This document shows, in pieces, positions 48,921 through 57,222 of a stretch of 64,000 nt of DNA. Where the stretch lies: assembly GCA_030524455.1 (NCBI GenBank), contig JAUNGT010000002.1:115508-179507 (forward strand), given 5' to 3'. The stretch's first letter is position 1. The number at the start of each line of letters is the position of its first letter. The DNA comes from Eubacteriales bacterium (GTDB taxonomy: Bacteria; Bacillota; Clostridia; Lachnospirales; Lachnospiraceae). The translations under genes were made by a program, and so were the position numbers. The notes below the pieces were generated by a model, which was given only the letters and a program-made list of their open reading frames with translations, was not told the origin of the DNA and did no database searches.

Positions 48921-50081
48921 TCAGAAAAAATCGACTGCGGCGACGGCTTTTCCCTCCCGGCAGTAAACCCGCGGGATCCGTTTGCCCAGGCAGCAGGCCA
49001 GCTCGTAATTAAACCGTCCGGAAAGCGCTCCGAGCTCCTCCATGGTGATCCTCTCCGCCTGGTCTCGGCCGATCAGCACCACCCGGTCGCCCTCCTTCAC
49101 CCCGGGCAGGTCGGTCACATCCACCATAAACTGATCCATGCACACTCGGCCCACAACCGGCGCGCGCCGTCCTCCGATCAGCACCGATGCCTTATTGGAA
49201 AGGCTTCGCGGATACCCGTCCGCATAACCCACCGGGATCGTGGCGATCCGGCTGGGCCGCTGTGTGGTGAAAATGCCGCCGTAGCTGATCTCCCGCCCCG
49301 CCTCCAGCTCCTTCACATAGGCCACCCGGCTCTCCAGCGTCAAAACAGGCTTTAAGCTTACCCCCGAAAGCTCCTTTCCGGAGGGCCACATGCCGTAAAG
49401 CACAATCCCCGCCCGCACCGCATCCAGATGTGTATCCGAAAGCTCCAGAATCCCGGCGCTGTTGGCGCAGTGCACGAGGGGGATTTTCAGCCCGAGCTCG
49501 CAGCGGATGCGTTCTTCAAATTCGCAAAATTTCCGGTACTGCTCCCAGGTCCTTGTCTTATCCTCCTCATCCGCCGTGGCAAAATGGGTAAAAAGCCCCT
49601 CGATCCGGATGCCCCGCGTATCCATTGCCCGTCTCACAAAGGCAAGGCCGGAATCATCGGGCCGGATGCCGATGCGGGACATTCCGGTATCCACCGCGAT
49701 ATGAACCGTCATATCATTTCCCGCCGTGCGGGCCGCCTCCCCCATCTCCTTCAGCATCCGCTCCGTAAAGACGGTTGCCTGGATCCCGAGACGGGCCATA
49801 TCCGGATAGGCGTCGGAAAACGTGTATCCCAGCACCATCACGGGCTTTTTCACCCCGCCGCCAATCAGCTCCAGCGCCTCCTCCTCCGTGGCTACCGCAT
49901 AGCCATAGACCGCGTCAAGCCGTTCCATCTCGGCGGCCAGCGCTGCCGCGCCGTGGCCGTAGCCGTCCGCCTTGACCACGGCGATCACCCGGGAGGCTCC
50001 CGCGCAGCGCTTCACCTCCCTGACATTTTCCAAAAAGGCGTCCAGATCGATCCTGGCCTGGACTCTCCTGTATTCCTTCAT
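48921..50081 (-). CDS. alr: Alanine racemase
   Basis: 386 residues. The PLP lysine is K37 in VIAVVKADGYGHGA; other signatures are HIAVDTGMSRIGI, HCANSAGILEL and the C-terminal GRVCMDQFMVDVTD block. The enzyme makes D-alanine for peptidoglycan in the cytoplasm. The start is five bases after the nnr stop, and ndoA follows, the usual clostridial order. Confidence 0.97.
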   Translation of the reverse strand: MKEYRRVQARIDLDAFLENVREVKRCAGASRVIAVVKADGYGHGAAALAAEMERLDAVYGYAVATEEEALELIGGGVKKPVMVLGYTFSDAYPDMARLGIQATVFTERMLKEMGEAARTAGNDMTVHIAVDTGMSRIGIRPDDSGLAFVRRAMDTRGIRIEGLFTHFATADEEDKTRTWEQYRKFCEFEERIRCELGLKIPLVHCANSAGILELSDTHLDAVRAGIVLYGMWPSGKELSGVSLKPVLTLESRVAYVKELEAGREISYGGIFTTQRPSRIATIPVGYADGYPRSLSNKASVLIGGRRAPVVGRVCMDQFMVDVTDLPGVKEGDRVVLIGRDQAERITMEELGALSGRFNYELACCLGKRIPRVYCREGKAVAAVDFF

Positions 50082-50086
50082 CGCTT

Positions 50087-51643
50087 TTACTCCTTTTTGA
50101 AGCCCTCCGTCCGCGCAAGGATCTCCGGCACGGCAGCGGCAATATCTCCGGCCGTCATGCTGTACTCTCCCTTTTTGTGAGCCGCCAGATCCCCCGCCAG
50201 CCCGTGCAGATATACGCCGGTACAGAGTGCCCGGAAGGGATCCTCTGCAACGGCCAGAAGCGCCGTCACAATCCCGGTGAGCACGTCACCGCTGCCCGCT
50301 GTCGCCATCCCGCTGTTGCCGCTGGTATTGTAATAAAGCTGCCCCTCCGGGGAGGCGACCACGCTCCGCGCGCCCTTGCAGAGCACCGCAGCCTGAAGCC
50401 GCTTAGCCCAGGCCAGGACGATTTTCTCCGGGGCCTCCTGCACCTTTTGCAGGCTGCAGCCTGCCAGCCGGGACAGCTCCCCGGGATGCGGCGTCAGAAT
50501 CAGGCTGCGGCGGCTCTCCGTCCGGGCCTGAGCCTGCTCCAGCCGCTCCAGCAATTCCCGGTTGTCCGCCAGCAGATTGATCGCATCCGCATCCAGCACC
50601 AACGGCTTTCCCGTATGCTCCAGCAGCCGGGAAAGCTGGCAGAGCGCCTGCGGCGACCGGGAAAGGCCGGGACCTGCGCCGATCGCGTCCGCCCAGTCCT
50701 CCCCCTCTTCAATCTCAATCCCGGTCATCGCCTCCGGCAGCCCCTGCTGCAGGATTTCCCGGTTGGAGGCCGGCGAAATCAGCTTCACCATGCCGCAGCC
50801 TGCCGCAAAGGCGCTGCGGCCGCACAAAAGCGCCGCTCCCGCCATCCCTTCACTGCCCGCCAAAAGCATTATCTTGCCGAAGGTCCCCTTGTTGCCCTCC
50901 GCCGGCCTGGCAGGCAGAAGCTCTGCCGCAGGGCAGCGCAGGGTGAAGGCCGCAGGCCTCTGTCCCAGAAAGCTGTCCTCGGTGATGCCGATGGGCGCGC
51001 AGAGCACCGTTCCCGCATACCGCGCTCCCGGATAGAGGACGAGCCCTTTTTTCCAAAAGCCAAAGGTCACGGTCACATCCGCGTTTACCGCTGTCCCCAT
51101 CACCTGCCCGGTATCCGCGCTGATGCCGGAGGGCAGATCCAGGGAAAGCACAAAGGCCGGGCTCTCATTGATATAAGACACCGCCTGCGCGTAAACGCCG
51201 GTCAGGCTGCGGGAAAGCCCCACACCGAACAGCGCATCCACAATAATATCATATTCCCCCGCCGGGATTGTGTCACTGACCCGCCCGCCGTAGGCCCGGA
51301 CGGTTTTCAGCTGCAGCTCCGCCAGCGGTGTACATCTCTCCCTGGGCCCGGCCAGATAATAGTCCACGCAAAAGCCCTCCTGGGATAAAAGCCGTCCAAG
51401 TGCCAGCCCGTCGCCGCCGTTGTTGCCGGTGCCCGCCATGACAAGCACCCGACGGCCCGGATGGAAAAGCAGCGCGCCGGCCTCCCGCTCCAGCCGCTCC
51501 TGCCGCCGTTTCAGCACGGACAGGCAAAAGAGCGCGGCCCGCTCCATCAAAACAGCGGAGGAAATCCCGAAATGCTCTGTGGTATTGCGGTCAAACCGGC
51601 GCATCTCCTCCGCGTCCACAAGCCAGCTGTAAAACGCTTCCAT
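50087..51643 (-). CDS. nnr: Bifunctional NAD(P)H-hydrate epimerase / ADP-dependent dehydratase
   Basis: 518 residues from ATG 51643 (GGAGG eight bases upstream; the stop of rex overlaps this leader). Residues 1-215 are the YjeF_N epimerase domain (AGTGNNGGDGLALGRLL, DALFGVGLSRSLTG, DLPSGISADTG). Residues about 235-515 are the carbohydrate-kinase-like dehydratase (GTFGKIMLLAGS, LTPHPGELSRLAG, NTSGNSGMATAGSGDVLTG). It repairs hydrated NADH and NADPH. Confidence 0.96.
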   Translation of the reverse strand: MEAFYSWLVDAEEMRRFDRNTTEHFGISSAVLMERAALFCLSVLKRRQERLEREAGALLFHPGRRVLVMAGTGNNGGDGLALGRLLSQEGFCVDYYLAGPRERCTPLAELQLKTVRAYGGRVSDTIPAGEYDIIVDALFGVGLSRSLTGVYAQAVSYINESPAFVLSLDLPSGISADTGQVMGTAVNADVTVTFGFWKKGLVLYPGARYAGTVLCAPIGITEDSFLGQRPAAFTLRCPAAELLPARPAEGNKGTFGKIMLLAGSEGMAGAALLCGRSAFAAGCGMVKLISPASNREILQQGLPEAMTGIEIEEGEDWADAIGAGPGLSRSPQALCQLSRLLEHTGKPLVLDADAINLLADNRELLERLEQAQARTESRRSLILTPHPGELSRLAGCSLQKVQEAPEKIVLAWAKRLQAAVLCKGARSVVASPEGQLYYNTSGNSGMATAGSGDVLTGIVTALLAVAEDPFRALCTGVYLHGLAGDLAAHKKGEYSMTAGDIAAAVPEILARTEGFKKE

Positions 51644-51648
51644 CCCAA

Positions 51649-52308
51649 TCACCTCCGCTGCTGTGCCAGACCGTTTTCCTGCTCATAACTCTCCAGCATA
51701 TAGGAAAGCTTCATCAGGCTGTCGGACAGATGCACGTTCTCCACCTGCACCGTATCCGGCACCTCCAGATCCACATGGGCGAAATTCCAGATCGCCTTGA
51801 TCCCAACGGCGGCAAGCTGCCCCGCCACCCGGATCGCTTCCGATTTGGGGATCGTCAGCACGGCAATATCCACGTTGTTCCGCCGCACAAACTCCGGCAT
51901 CTCCTCCATGGGACGAACCTCGATGCCACGGATTTTTCTTCCGCAAATCACCGGATTTACGTCAAAAATCCCGGTAAAAATAAAACCTCTGCGCGCAAAG
52001 TTCATATAATTTGCCAGCGCCTGCCCAAGATTGCCCGCGCCCACAATAATCAAATGATGTGTCTTGTCCAGCCCCAGGATCCTGCCGATCTCCTGATAAA
52101 GATACTCCACGTTGTAGCCGTACCCCTGCTGCCCAAAGCCGCCGAAATTATTGAAATCCTGCCGGATCTGGGACGCCGTCACATTCATGATCCCGGAGAG
52201 CTCCTGCGAAGAAATGCGCTCCACCCCCTGATCCTTCAGCTCGCCCAGATATCGGAAATACCGGGGAAGCCTGCCGATAACAGCCTGCGAAATCTCCTTT
52301 TCTGCCAT
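51649..52308 (-). CDS. rex: Redox-sensing transcriptional repressor Rex
   Basis: 219 residues from ATG 52308 (AAGGAGG 11 bases upstream). An N-terminal winged helix (AVIGRLPRYFRYLGEL, SSQELSGIMNVTASQIRQDFNNFGGFGQQGYGY) and a Rossmann NADH-binding domain (LIIVGAGNLGQALANY, GIFDVNP). Rex represses fermentation genes when NAD+ is high, which fits an anaerobic host. A MITE-like element lies 65 bases upstream. Confidence 0.97.
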   Translation of the reverse strand: MAEKEISQAVIGRLPRYFRYLGELKDQGVERISSQELSGIMNVTASQIRQDFNNFGGFGQQGYGYNVEYLYQEIGRILGLDKTHHLIIVGAGNLGQALANYMNFARRGFIFTGIFDVNPVICGRKIRGIEVRPMEEMPEFVRRNNVDIAVLTIPKSEAIRVAGQLAAVGIKAIWNFAHVDLEVPDTVQVENVHLSDSLMKLSYMLESYEQENGLAQQRR

Positions 52309-52372
52309 TTCCTCACGCCTCCTTATCCGGCTGACCCAGCTCCTGCGCCAGCCCTGCTTGCTGTCCACATTA

Positions 52373-52536
52373 GTAACAGTTCAGCCCGCGCCATTCGCAA
52401 AGTCGCGCTAACGCGCTTTCCGCCGCTACGCGGCTACCTTTGCTCATAATCGGGCGCTCCCTCAGCCAGGAGCAACCGGCCAAAATTCGTGCAAGCACGA
52501 TTTTGGCCGTCCACTCCTGGCTGGCTGAACTGTTAC
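52373..52536. mobile_element. MITE-like element with 14-bp terminal inverted repeats and 7-bp duplication
   Basis: GTAACAGTTCAGCC (52373-52386) is the exact reverse complement of 52523-52536. The element is flanked on both sides by CACATTA (52366-52372 and 52537-52543), as expected of a target-site duplication. Inside, CGGCCAAAAT...ATTTTGGCCG forms a strong hairpin nested in CCAGGAG/CTCCTGG. At 164 bases it is too short to encode a transposase. It lies between rex and the ABC-F promoter. Confidence 0.7.
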
Positions 52537-52575
52537 CACATTAATTATACCCACTGTTAAAAAAATGTCAATGCC

Positions 52576-52604
52576 TTGACACCCCCGCCTCCTCCCATTA
52601 CACT
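52576..52604 (+). promoter_or_regulatory. Promoter of the ABC-F gene
   Basis: TTGACA, 17 bases, TACACT. Transcription would start near 52612 and run through the long inverted repeat, giving a leader of about 300 bases before the start codon. Confidence 0.6.
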
Positions 52605-52619
52605 ATATCTGGCGATATT

Positions 52620-52874
52620 GCGCCTTCCGGATATTCGCGTCCGGGCCCCTGTGCGGCTGGCGCCGCTTCCAGGTGTGCGGAGGGGCTTTTCCCCCCAATA
52701 CGGTCCGTTCCGGCTCCGGGCTGCATACTGTCTGAGCGGACCTCCCTTTGTCCGCGAGTTTATGCAGTCCGGAGCCGTCCGGAACCGACCGTATTTGGGG
52801 AAAAAGCCCCGGCGAGCACACCTGGAAGCGGCGCCAGCCGCACAGGGGCCCGGACGCAAACTCCCGGAAAGCGC
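52620..52874. repeat. Long imperfect inverted repeat in the ABC-F leader
   Basis: Two arms of about 125 bases (52620-52745 and 52748-52874) are reverse complements with scattered mismatches. The core 52637-52678 matches 52816-52857 perfectly over 42 bases. In RNA this would form one very long GC-rich hairpin ending 39 bases before the ABC-F start codon. It could be a palindromic mobile repeat or a regulatory leader. Confidence 0.8.
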
Positions 52875-52912
52875 AAAACACCAATCAATACCGATCCTTA
52901 GGAGAAACCGTT

Positions 52913-54856
52913 ATGATACTTTCCTGTCAGAATATCGAGAAAGCATTTTTGGAGAAGCAGGTTTTAAAAAACTGTTCTTTTCATATAGAGGATTGCGAGA
53001 AGGCCGCCATCGTCGGCATCAACGGGGCGGGCAAGACCACTCTGCTGCGCATCATCGTGGGGGAGATGGAGCCTGACAGCGGCGTGGTGGCCTTTGCCCG
53101 GGACAAGACCTTCGGCTATCTGGCCCAGGACAGCGCCGTCAACACCGACAACACGATTTATGATGAGCTTCTTTCCGTCAAGCAGCACCTTCTTGATCTG
53201 GAGGCGCGCATCCGGGAAGCGGAGCTTGACATGAAACGGCTTTCGGGCCCGGAGCTGGACGCTTTGATGGAAAAATACGCCGATCTGACCCACGCCTTCG
53301 AGATGGAAAACGGCTATGCCTACAAAAGCGAGCTGACGGGCGTTTTGAAGGGACTCGGCTTTTCCGAGGAGGAATTTTCCAAACCCGTCTCCACCCTCTC
53401 CGGCGGGCAGAAAACCCGGGTAGCCCTGGGCAAGCTGCTGCTGCAGAGCCCCGACCTGATTATTTTGGACGAGCCCACAAACCATCTGGATATGTCCTCC
53501 ATCGCCTGGCTGGAAACCTATCTGCTCAACTATAAGGGCAGTGTGCTGATTGTCTCCCACGACCGCTATTTTCTGGACAAAATTGCCTCCAAGATCATTG
53601 AGATCGACAACACGAAGGTGACTGTTTTTTCCGGAAATTATTCGGATTACGCGGCCAAAAAGGAGATGCTGCGCCAGGCACAGCTTTCCGCCTATCTAAA
53701 CCAGCAGGCCCAGATCAGGCATCAGGAGGAGGTGATCGCCAAGCTCAAATCCTTCAACCGCGAAAAATCCATCCGGCGGGCGGAGAGCCGGGAAAAGATG
53801 CTCTCAAAAATCGAGGTGCTGGATAAGCCTGCGGAGGTGCGCGCGGACATGCACCTGGAGCTGACGCCCCGGATCGAGAGCGGAAACGACGTGCTGACGG
53901 TGGAGCACCTGGCAAAAGCCTTTGACGGCCAGGCGCTTTTTGACGACCTCTCCTTTTCCCTGAAGCGGGGCGAGCATGTGGCCGTCATCGGCGACAACGG
54001 CACCGGCAAAACCACGATCCTCAGGCTCATCAACGGTCTGCTTGCGCCCGACAAGGGGAAAATCGTTCTGGGAAGCAAGGTGCAGGTAGGCTACTACGAC
54101 CAGGAGCACCATGTGCTCCATCCGGACAAGACGCTGTTTGAGGAAATCTCCGACGCCTACCCCGTCCTGAACAACACGGAGATCCGCAACACGCTGGCCG
54201 CCTTTTTGTTTACCGGGGACGACGTTTATAAGAGGATCCAGGAGCTCTCCGGCGGCGAGCGGGGACGGGTGTCTCTGGCAAAGCTGATGCTTTCGGAATC
54301 CAACTTTCTCATCCTGGACGAGCCCACCAACCACTTAGACATCACCTCCAAGGAAATCCTGGAGGACGCGCTCAACCATTACAGCGGCACGGTGCTCTAT
54401 GTGTCCCATGACCGGTATTTTATCAACCGCACCGCCCACCGGATCCTGGAGCTGTCCGGCGGTACGCTGACCCAGTATCTTGGCAACTACGACTACTACC
54501 TGGAGAAGAAGGCCCAGCTTGGCGCTTTGCAGCCGGAAAATACCGGACGTGAGCGGCCCTTTGGCACACCCTTTGCGGCCCTGTCCCCCTCCGCCTCAGA
54601 GCCCTCCTCCGCCAAGCTTTCCTGGCAGGAGCAAAAGGAAAAGGAGGCGGCCCGCCGCAAAAAGGAGAATGCCCTGAAAAAATGCGAGGAGCAAATCGCC
54701 TCCCTGGAAGAACGAGACCGCCGGATCGATGCCGAAATGGCCGAACCGTCCGTGGCCACGGACGTAGCAAAGCTCCAGAAGCTGTCCCGCGAGAAGGATG
54801 AAATCTCGGAGAAGCTGCTGGAGCTTATGGATGAGTGGGAACGGCTCAGCGAATAA
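52913..54856 (+). CDS. ABC-F family ATPase
   Basis: 647 residues from ATG 52913 (GGAG eight bases upstream); the longer frame upstream runs through the inverted repeat and is not favoured. Two ABC domains in tandem: Walker A GINGAGKT (35-42) with LSGGQKTRV, then GDNGTGKT with LSGGERGRV, joined by the charged P-site linker (LNQQAQIRHQEEVIAKLKS). There are no membrane spans. ABC-F proteins act on ribosomes, some giving antibiotic resistance and others rescuing stalled translation; which kind cannot be told. The C-terminal coiled coil (about 570-645) is of the YdiF/Uup type. Confidence 0.93.
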   Translation: MILSCQNIEKAFLEKQVLKNCSFHIEDCEKAAIVGINGAGKTTLLRIIVGEMEPDSGVVAFARDKTFGYLAQDSAVNTDNTIYDELLSVKQHLLDLEARIREAELDMKRLSGPELDALMEKYADLTHAFEMENGYAYKSELTGVLKGLGFSEEEFSKPVSTLSGGQKTRVALGKLLLQSPDLIILDEPTNHLDMSSIAWLETYLLNYKGSVLIVSHDRYFLDKIASKIIEIDNTKVTVFSGNYSDYAAKKEMLRQAQLSAYLNQQAQIRHQEEVIAKLKSFNREKSIRRAESREKMLSKIEVLDKPAEVRADMHLELTPRIESGNDVLTVEHLAKAFDGQALFDDLSFSLKRGEHVAVIGDNGTGKTTILRLINGLLAPDKGKIVLGSKVQVGYYDQEHHVLHPDKTLFEEISDAYPVLNNTEIRNTLAAFLFTGDDVYKRIQELSGGERGRVSLAKLMLSESNFLILDEPTNHLDITSKEILEDALNHYSGTVLYVSHDRYFINRTAHRILELSGGTLTQYLGNYDYYLEKKAQLGALQPENTGRERPFGTPFAALSPSASEPSSAKLSWQEQKEKEAARRKKENALKKCEEQIASLEERDRRIDAEMAEPSVATDVAKLQKLSREKDEISEKLLELMDEWERLSE

Positions 54857-54872
54857 CAAACAGAAGCCGCTT

Positions 54873-55298
54873 TTATTTCTCTTCTTTTTTCTCGATAAAA
54901 AGCTTTCGCGTAATAAAGTTGTAGACCATCACCACGCCTGTCGCGAAGGGCTTGACGAGGATGTACGACCGGCTCCAGAAGGGATCCAGAACCATCGTCC
55001 CAAGCTTCAGCACGATATTGTTCAGGATCAGGCCGCCCACCGCCAGCAGGAAAAAAACGGCGAACTGCATCCCCTTGTTTGCCTTTTTGTCCGTGTCAAA
55101 CACGAACAGGATACTCAAAATATAGTTGACAATGGCCGATACCGTAAAAGCGACGGTATTGGCCAGAATCACCGGGAAGCCCAGCAGCTCCTTGAGCAGA
55201 ATCAACAGCGCGTATTCAATGAAAAAGCACAGAAAGCCCACCACGCCGAACTTCATGATCTGCTGTCCCAGCTTACTGTTTAAAAACCGTTTTATCAC
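54873..55298 (-). CDS. GtrA family membrane protein
   Basis: 141 residues with four membrane spans (GVVGFLCFFIEYALLILL, ILANTVAFTVSAIVNYIL, FAVFFLLAVGGLILNNIVL, VKPFATGVVMVYNFITRKLF), the GtrA/DPMS hallmark. GtrA-like proteins are thought to help move lipid-linked sugars. It is the last gene of the minus-strand group beginning with the citrate synthase-like gene, and converges with the ABC-F gene. Confidence 0.9.
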   Translation of the reverse strand: MIKRFLNSKLGQQIMKFGVVGFLCFFIEYALLILLKELLGFPVILANTVAFTVSAIVNYILSILFVFDTDKKANKGMQFAVFFLLAVGGLILNNIVLKLGTMVLDPFWSRSYILVKPFATGVVMVYNFITRKLFIEKKEEK

Positions 55299-55314
55299 AA
55301 TCCAGACTCTCCCT

Positions 55315-56520
55315 TCACAGCGTTTCCAGCGTTGCGCGGATCGCCCGGATAAATTCCCGGCTGTTGAGCGTCTTCACCTTAGGCAGCGTGGTGATCAGCG
55401 CCAGATCCTTTGTCATCTGACCGCTCTCGATGGTGGAAAGGGTCGCCTTCTCCAGCTTGTCCGCAAAGCTGCAAAGCTCCGGCAGGCCGTCCAGCTCACC
55501 GCGCTTTCGCAGCGCGCCCGTCCAGGCAAAAATCGTCGCCACAGAGTTGGTGGAGGTCTCCTCTCCCTTTAAATGCTTGTAGTAGTGACGCTGCACCGTG
55601 CCGTGGGCCGCCTCGTACTCATACACGCCCGCCGGGGAAACCAGCACCGATGTCATCATCGCCAAAGAGCCGAAGGCAGAGCTGACCATATCGCTCATCA
55701 CGTCGCCGTCATAGTTTTTGCAGGCCCAGATAAAGCCGCCTTTTGCCTTCATCACGCGGGCTACCGCATCGTCGATCAGCGTGTAAAAATACTCGATCCC
55801 AAGCTCCTCAAATTTCTCCCGGTATTCCCGGTCAAAGATCTCCTGGAAGATATCCTTGAAGGTGTGGTCGTATTTTTTGGAGATGGTGTCCTTGGTGGCA
55901 AACCAGAGATCCTGCCTCGTATCCACCGCGTAGCCAAAGCAGGCCCTCGCAAAGCTTGCGATGGACTTGTCCGTGTTGTGCATTCCCTGCAGCACGCCGG
56001 GGCCCGTAAACTCATGGATCAGCTCCCTTGTCTGGGTGCCGTCCGCCGCCGTAAACACAAGCTCCGCCCTGCCGGGCCCCTCCACGCGGATCTCCGCGTT
56101 CTTATACACGTCCCCGTACGCGTGACGGGCCAGTGTGATAGGCTTCTCCCAGTTGCGCACGCAGGGCTGGATTCCCTTCACCAAAATCGGTGTCCGGAAC
56201 ACCGTGCCGTCCAGAATCGAACGGATCGTGCCGTTGGGGCTCTTCCACATCTTTTTCAAATGATACTCATCCATCCGGGCAGCGTTGGGGGTGATGGTGG
56301 CGCACTTGACCGCGACGCCGTACTTTAAGGTGGCATGGGCGGAATCTGCCGTCACCTGGTCGTCCGTCTCGTTGCGGTGCTCCAGGCCCAGATCATAATA
56401 CTCTGTCTTCAAATCAATGTAGGGAAGCAAAAGCTCGTCCTTGATCATCTGCCAGAGAATCCGGGTCATCTCATCGCCGTCCATCTCCACCAGCGGCGTT
56501 TTCATCTGAATCTTAGCCAT
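55315..56520 (-). CDS. icd: Isocitrate dehydrogenase (NADP-dependent, dimeric type)
   Basis: 401 residues, full length. [81 protein letters not shown] and [10 protein letters not shown] are diagnostic of the eukaryote-like dimeric ICDH family. It converts isocitrate to 2-oxoglutarate with NADP. Adjacent to a citrate-synthase-type gene and a GntR regulator, forming a glutamate-precursor branch. Confidence 0.97.
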   Translation of the reverse strand: MAKIQMKTPLVEMDGDEMTRILWQMIKDELLLPYIDLKTEYYDLGLEHRNETDDQVTADSAHATLKYGVAVKCATITPNAARMDEYHLKKMWKSPNGTIRSILDGTVFRTPILVKGIQPCVRNWEKPITLARHAYGDVYKNAEIRVEGPGRAELVFTAADGTQTRELIHEFTGPGVLQGMHNTDKSIASFARACFGYAVDTRQDLWFATKDTISKKYDHTFKDIFQEIFDREYREKFEELGIEYFYTLIDDAVARVMKAKGGFIWACKNYDGDVMSDMVSSAFGSLAMMTSVLVSPAGVYEYEAAHGTVQRHYYKHLKGEETSTNSVATIFAWTGALRKRGELDGLPELCSFADKLEKATLSTIESGQMTKDLALITTLPKVKTLNSREFIRAIRATLETL

Positions 56521-56535
56521 CTTTTTTCTCCTTTA

Positions 56536-57222
56536 TCATTCATAGGCTTCCGAAAGCCCACTTTTTAACATATTATCATATGCGTTCTTCATATGCAAGG
56601 CCGCCAAAGCCTCCGCCCTTGCGCTGTCCTTCTGGCGGATCGCCTCCATGATCCGGCGGTGCTCCTCCACCGCCTGCCTGCCCCGCTCGTCGTCTGCCAG
56701 GGTGCAGCGGCGCACCCGGCGCACATACTCATGAAAATCCCGCAGCTGATGCTCCAGCATCTTGCTTTCACAGGCCTCGTAAAGGATTTCGTGAAAGGCA
56801 TCATCCAGCTCCGTCAGCTGGGCGGCATGATTTTTGGACGCGTGAAATTCCGACAGGTAAATGTTTTCCTCCAGCTCCTCCAGCTGCTTGTCCGTGATGT
56901 GCTCCGTGGCCCAGCGGGCGCACAGCCCCTCCAGCAGAGCGCGGATCGCGTAAATATCCTCCACGTCCTTTTTGGTGATCCCGGTCACATAAGCGCCGCG
57001 GTTGGGAATGATATTGACCAGGCCCTCCAGCTCCAGCTGCCGCAGAGCCTCCCGCACCGGCGTCCGGGAGACGCCCATCTCCTCGCTGACAGCCACCTCC
57101 CGAAGCTCCTCATGCTCTCTGTAATGGCCGCTCAAAATATCCTCCCTCAAACGGTGGAACACACGGCCGCGCAGGGAGTAGCGGTCGGAAGCCTCCTCCC
57201 TGACATCCCTGCTTTCGCTCAT
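56536..57222 (-). CDS. GntR family regulator (FCD/FadR type)
   Basis: 228 residues. An N-terminal winged helix (GRVFHRLREDILSGHYREHEEL, VAVSEEMGVSRTPVREALRQLELEGLV) and an FCD ligand-binding domain (ALLEGLCARWA, LDDAFHEILYEACESKML, RRCTLADDERGRQAVEEHRRI). Its ATG overlaps the stop of the upstream citrate synthase-like gene (ATGA), so the regulator is co-expressed with it and probably controls this operon in response to an organic acid. Confidence 0.95.
   Translation of the reverse strand: MSESRDVREEASDRYSLRGRVFHRLREDILSGHYREHEELREVAVSEEMGVSRTPVREALRQLELEGLVNIIPNRGAYVTGITKKDVEDIYAIRALLEGLCARWATEHITDKQLEELEENIYLSEFHASKNHAAQLTELDDAFHEILYEACESKMLEHQLRDFHEYVRRVRRCTLADDERGRQAVEEHRRIMEAIRQKDSARAEALAALHMKNAYDNMLKSGLSEAYE

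Noticed and set aside
48918..51388. Long plus-strand frames opposite alr and nnr
   Set aside because: GC-rich DNA leaves long antisense frames open; the composition is Arg/Pro/His-rich and both minus-strand genes are certain.
52748..52912. An N-terminal extension of the ABC-F protein
   Set aside because: The extra 55 codons are the right arm of the inverted repeat; ATG 52913 has a proper Shine-Dalgarno and starts the conserved ABC domain.
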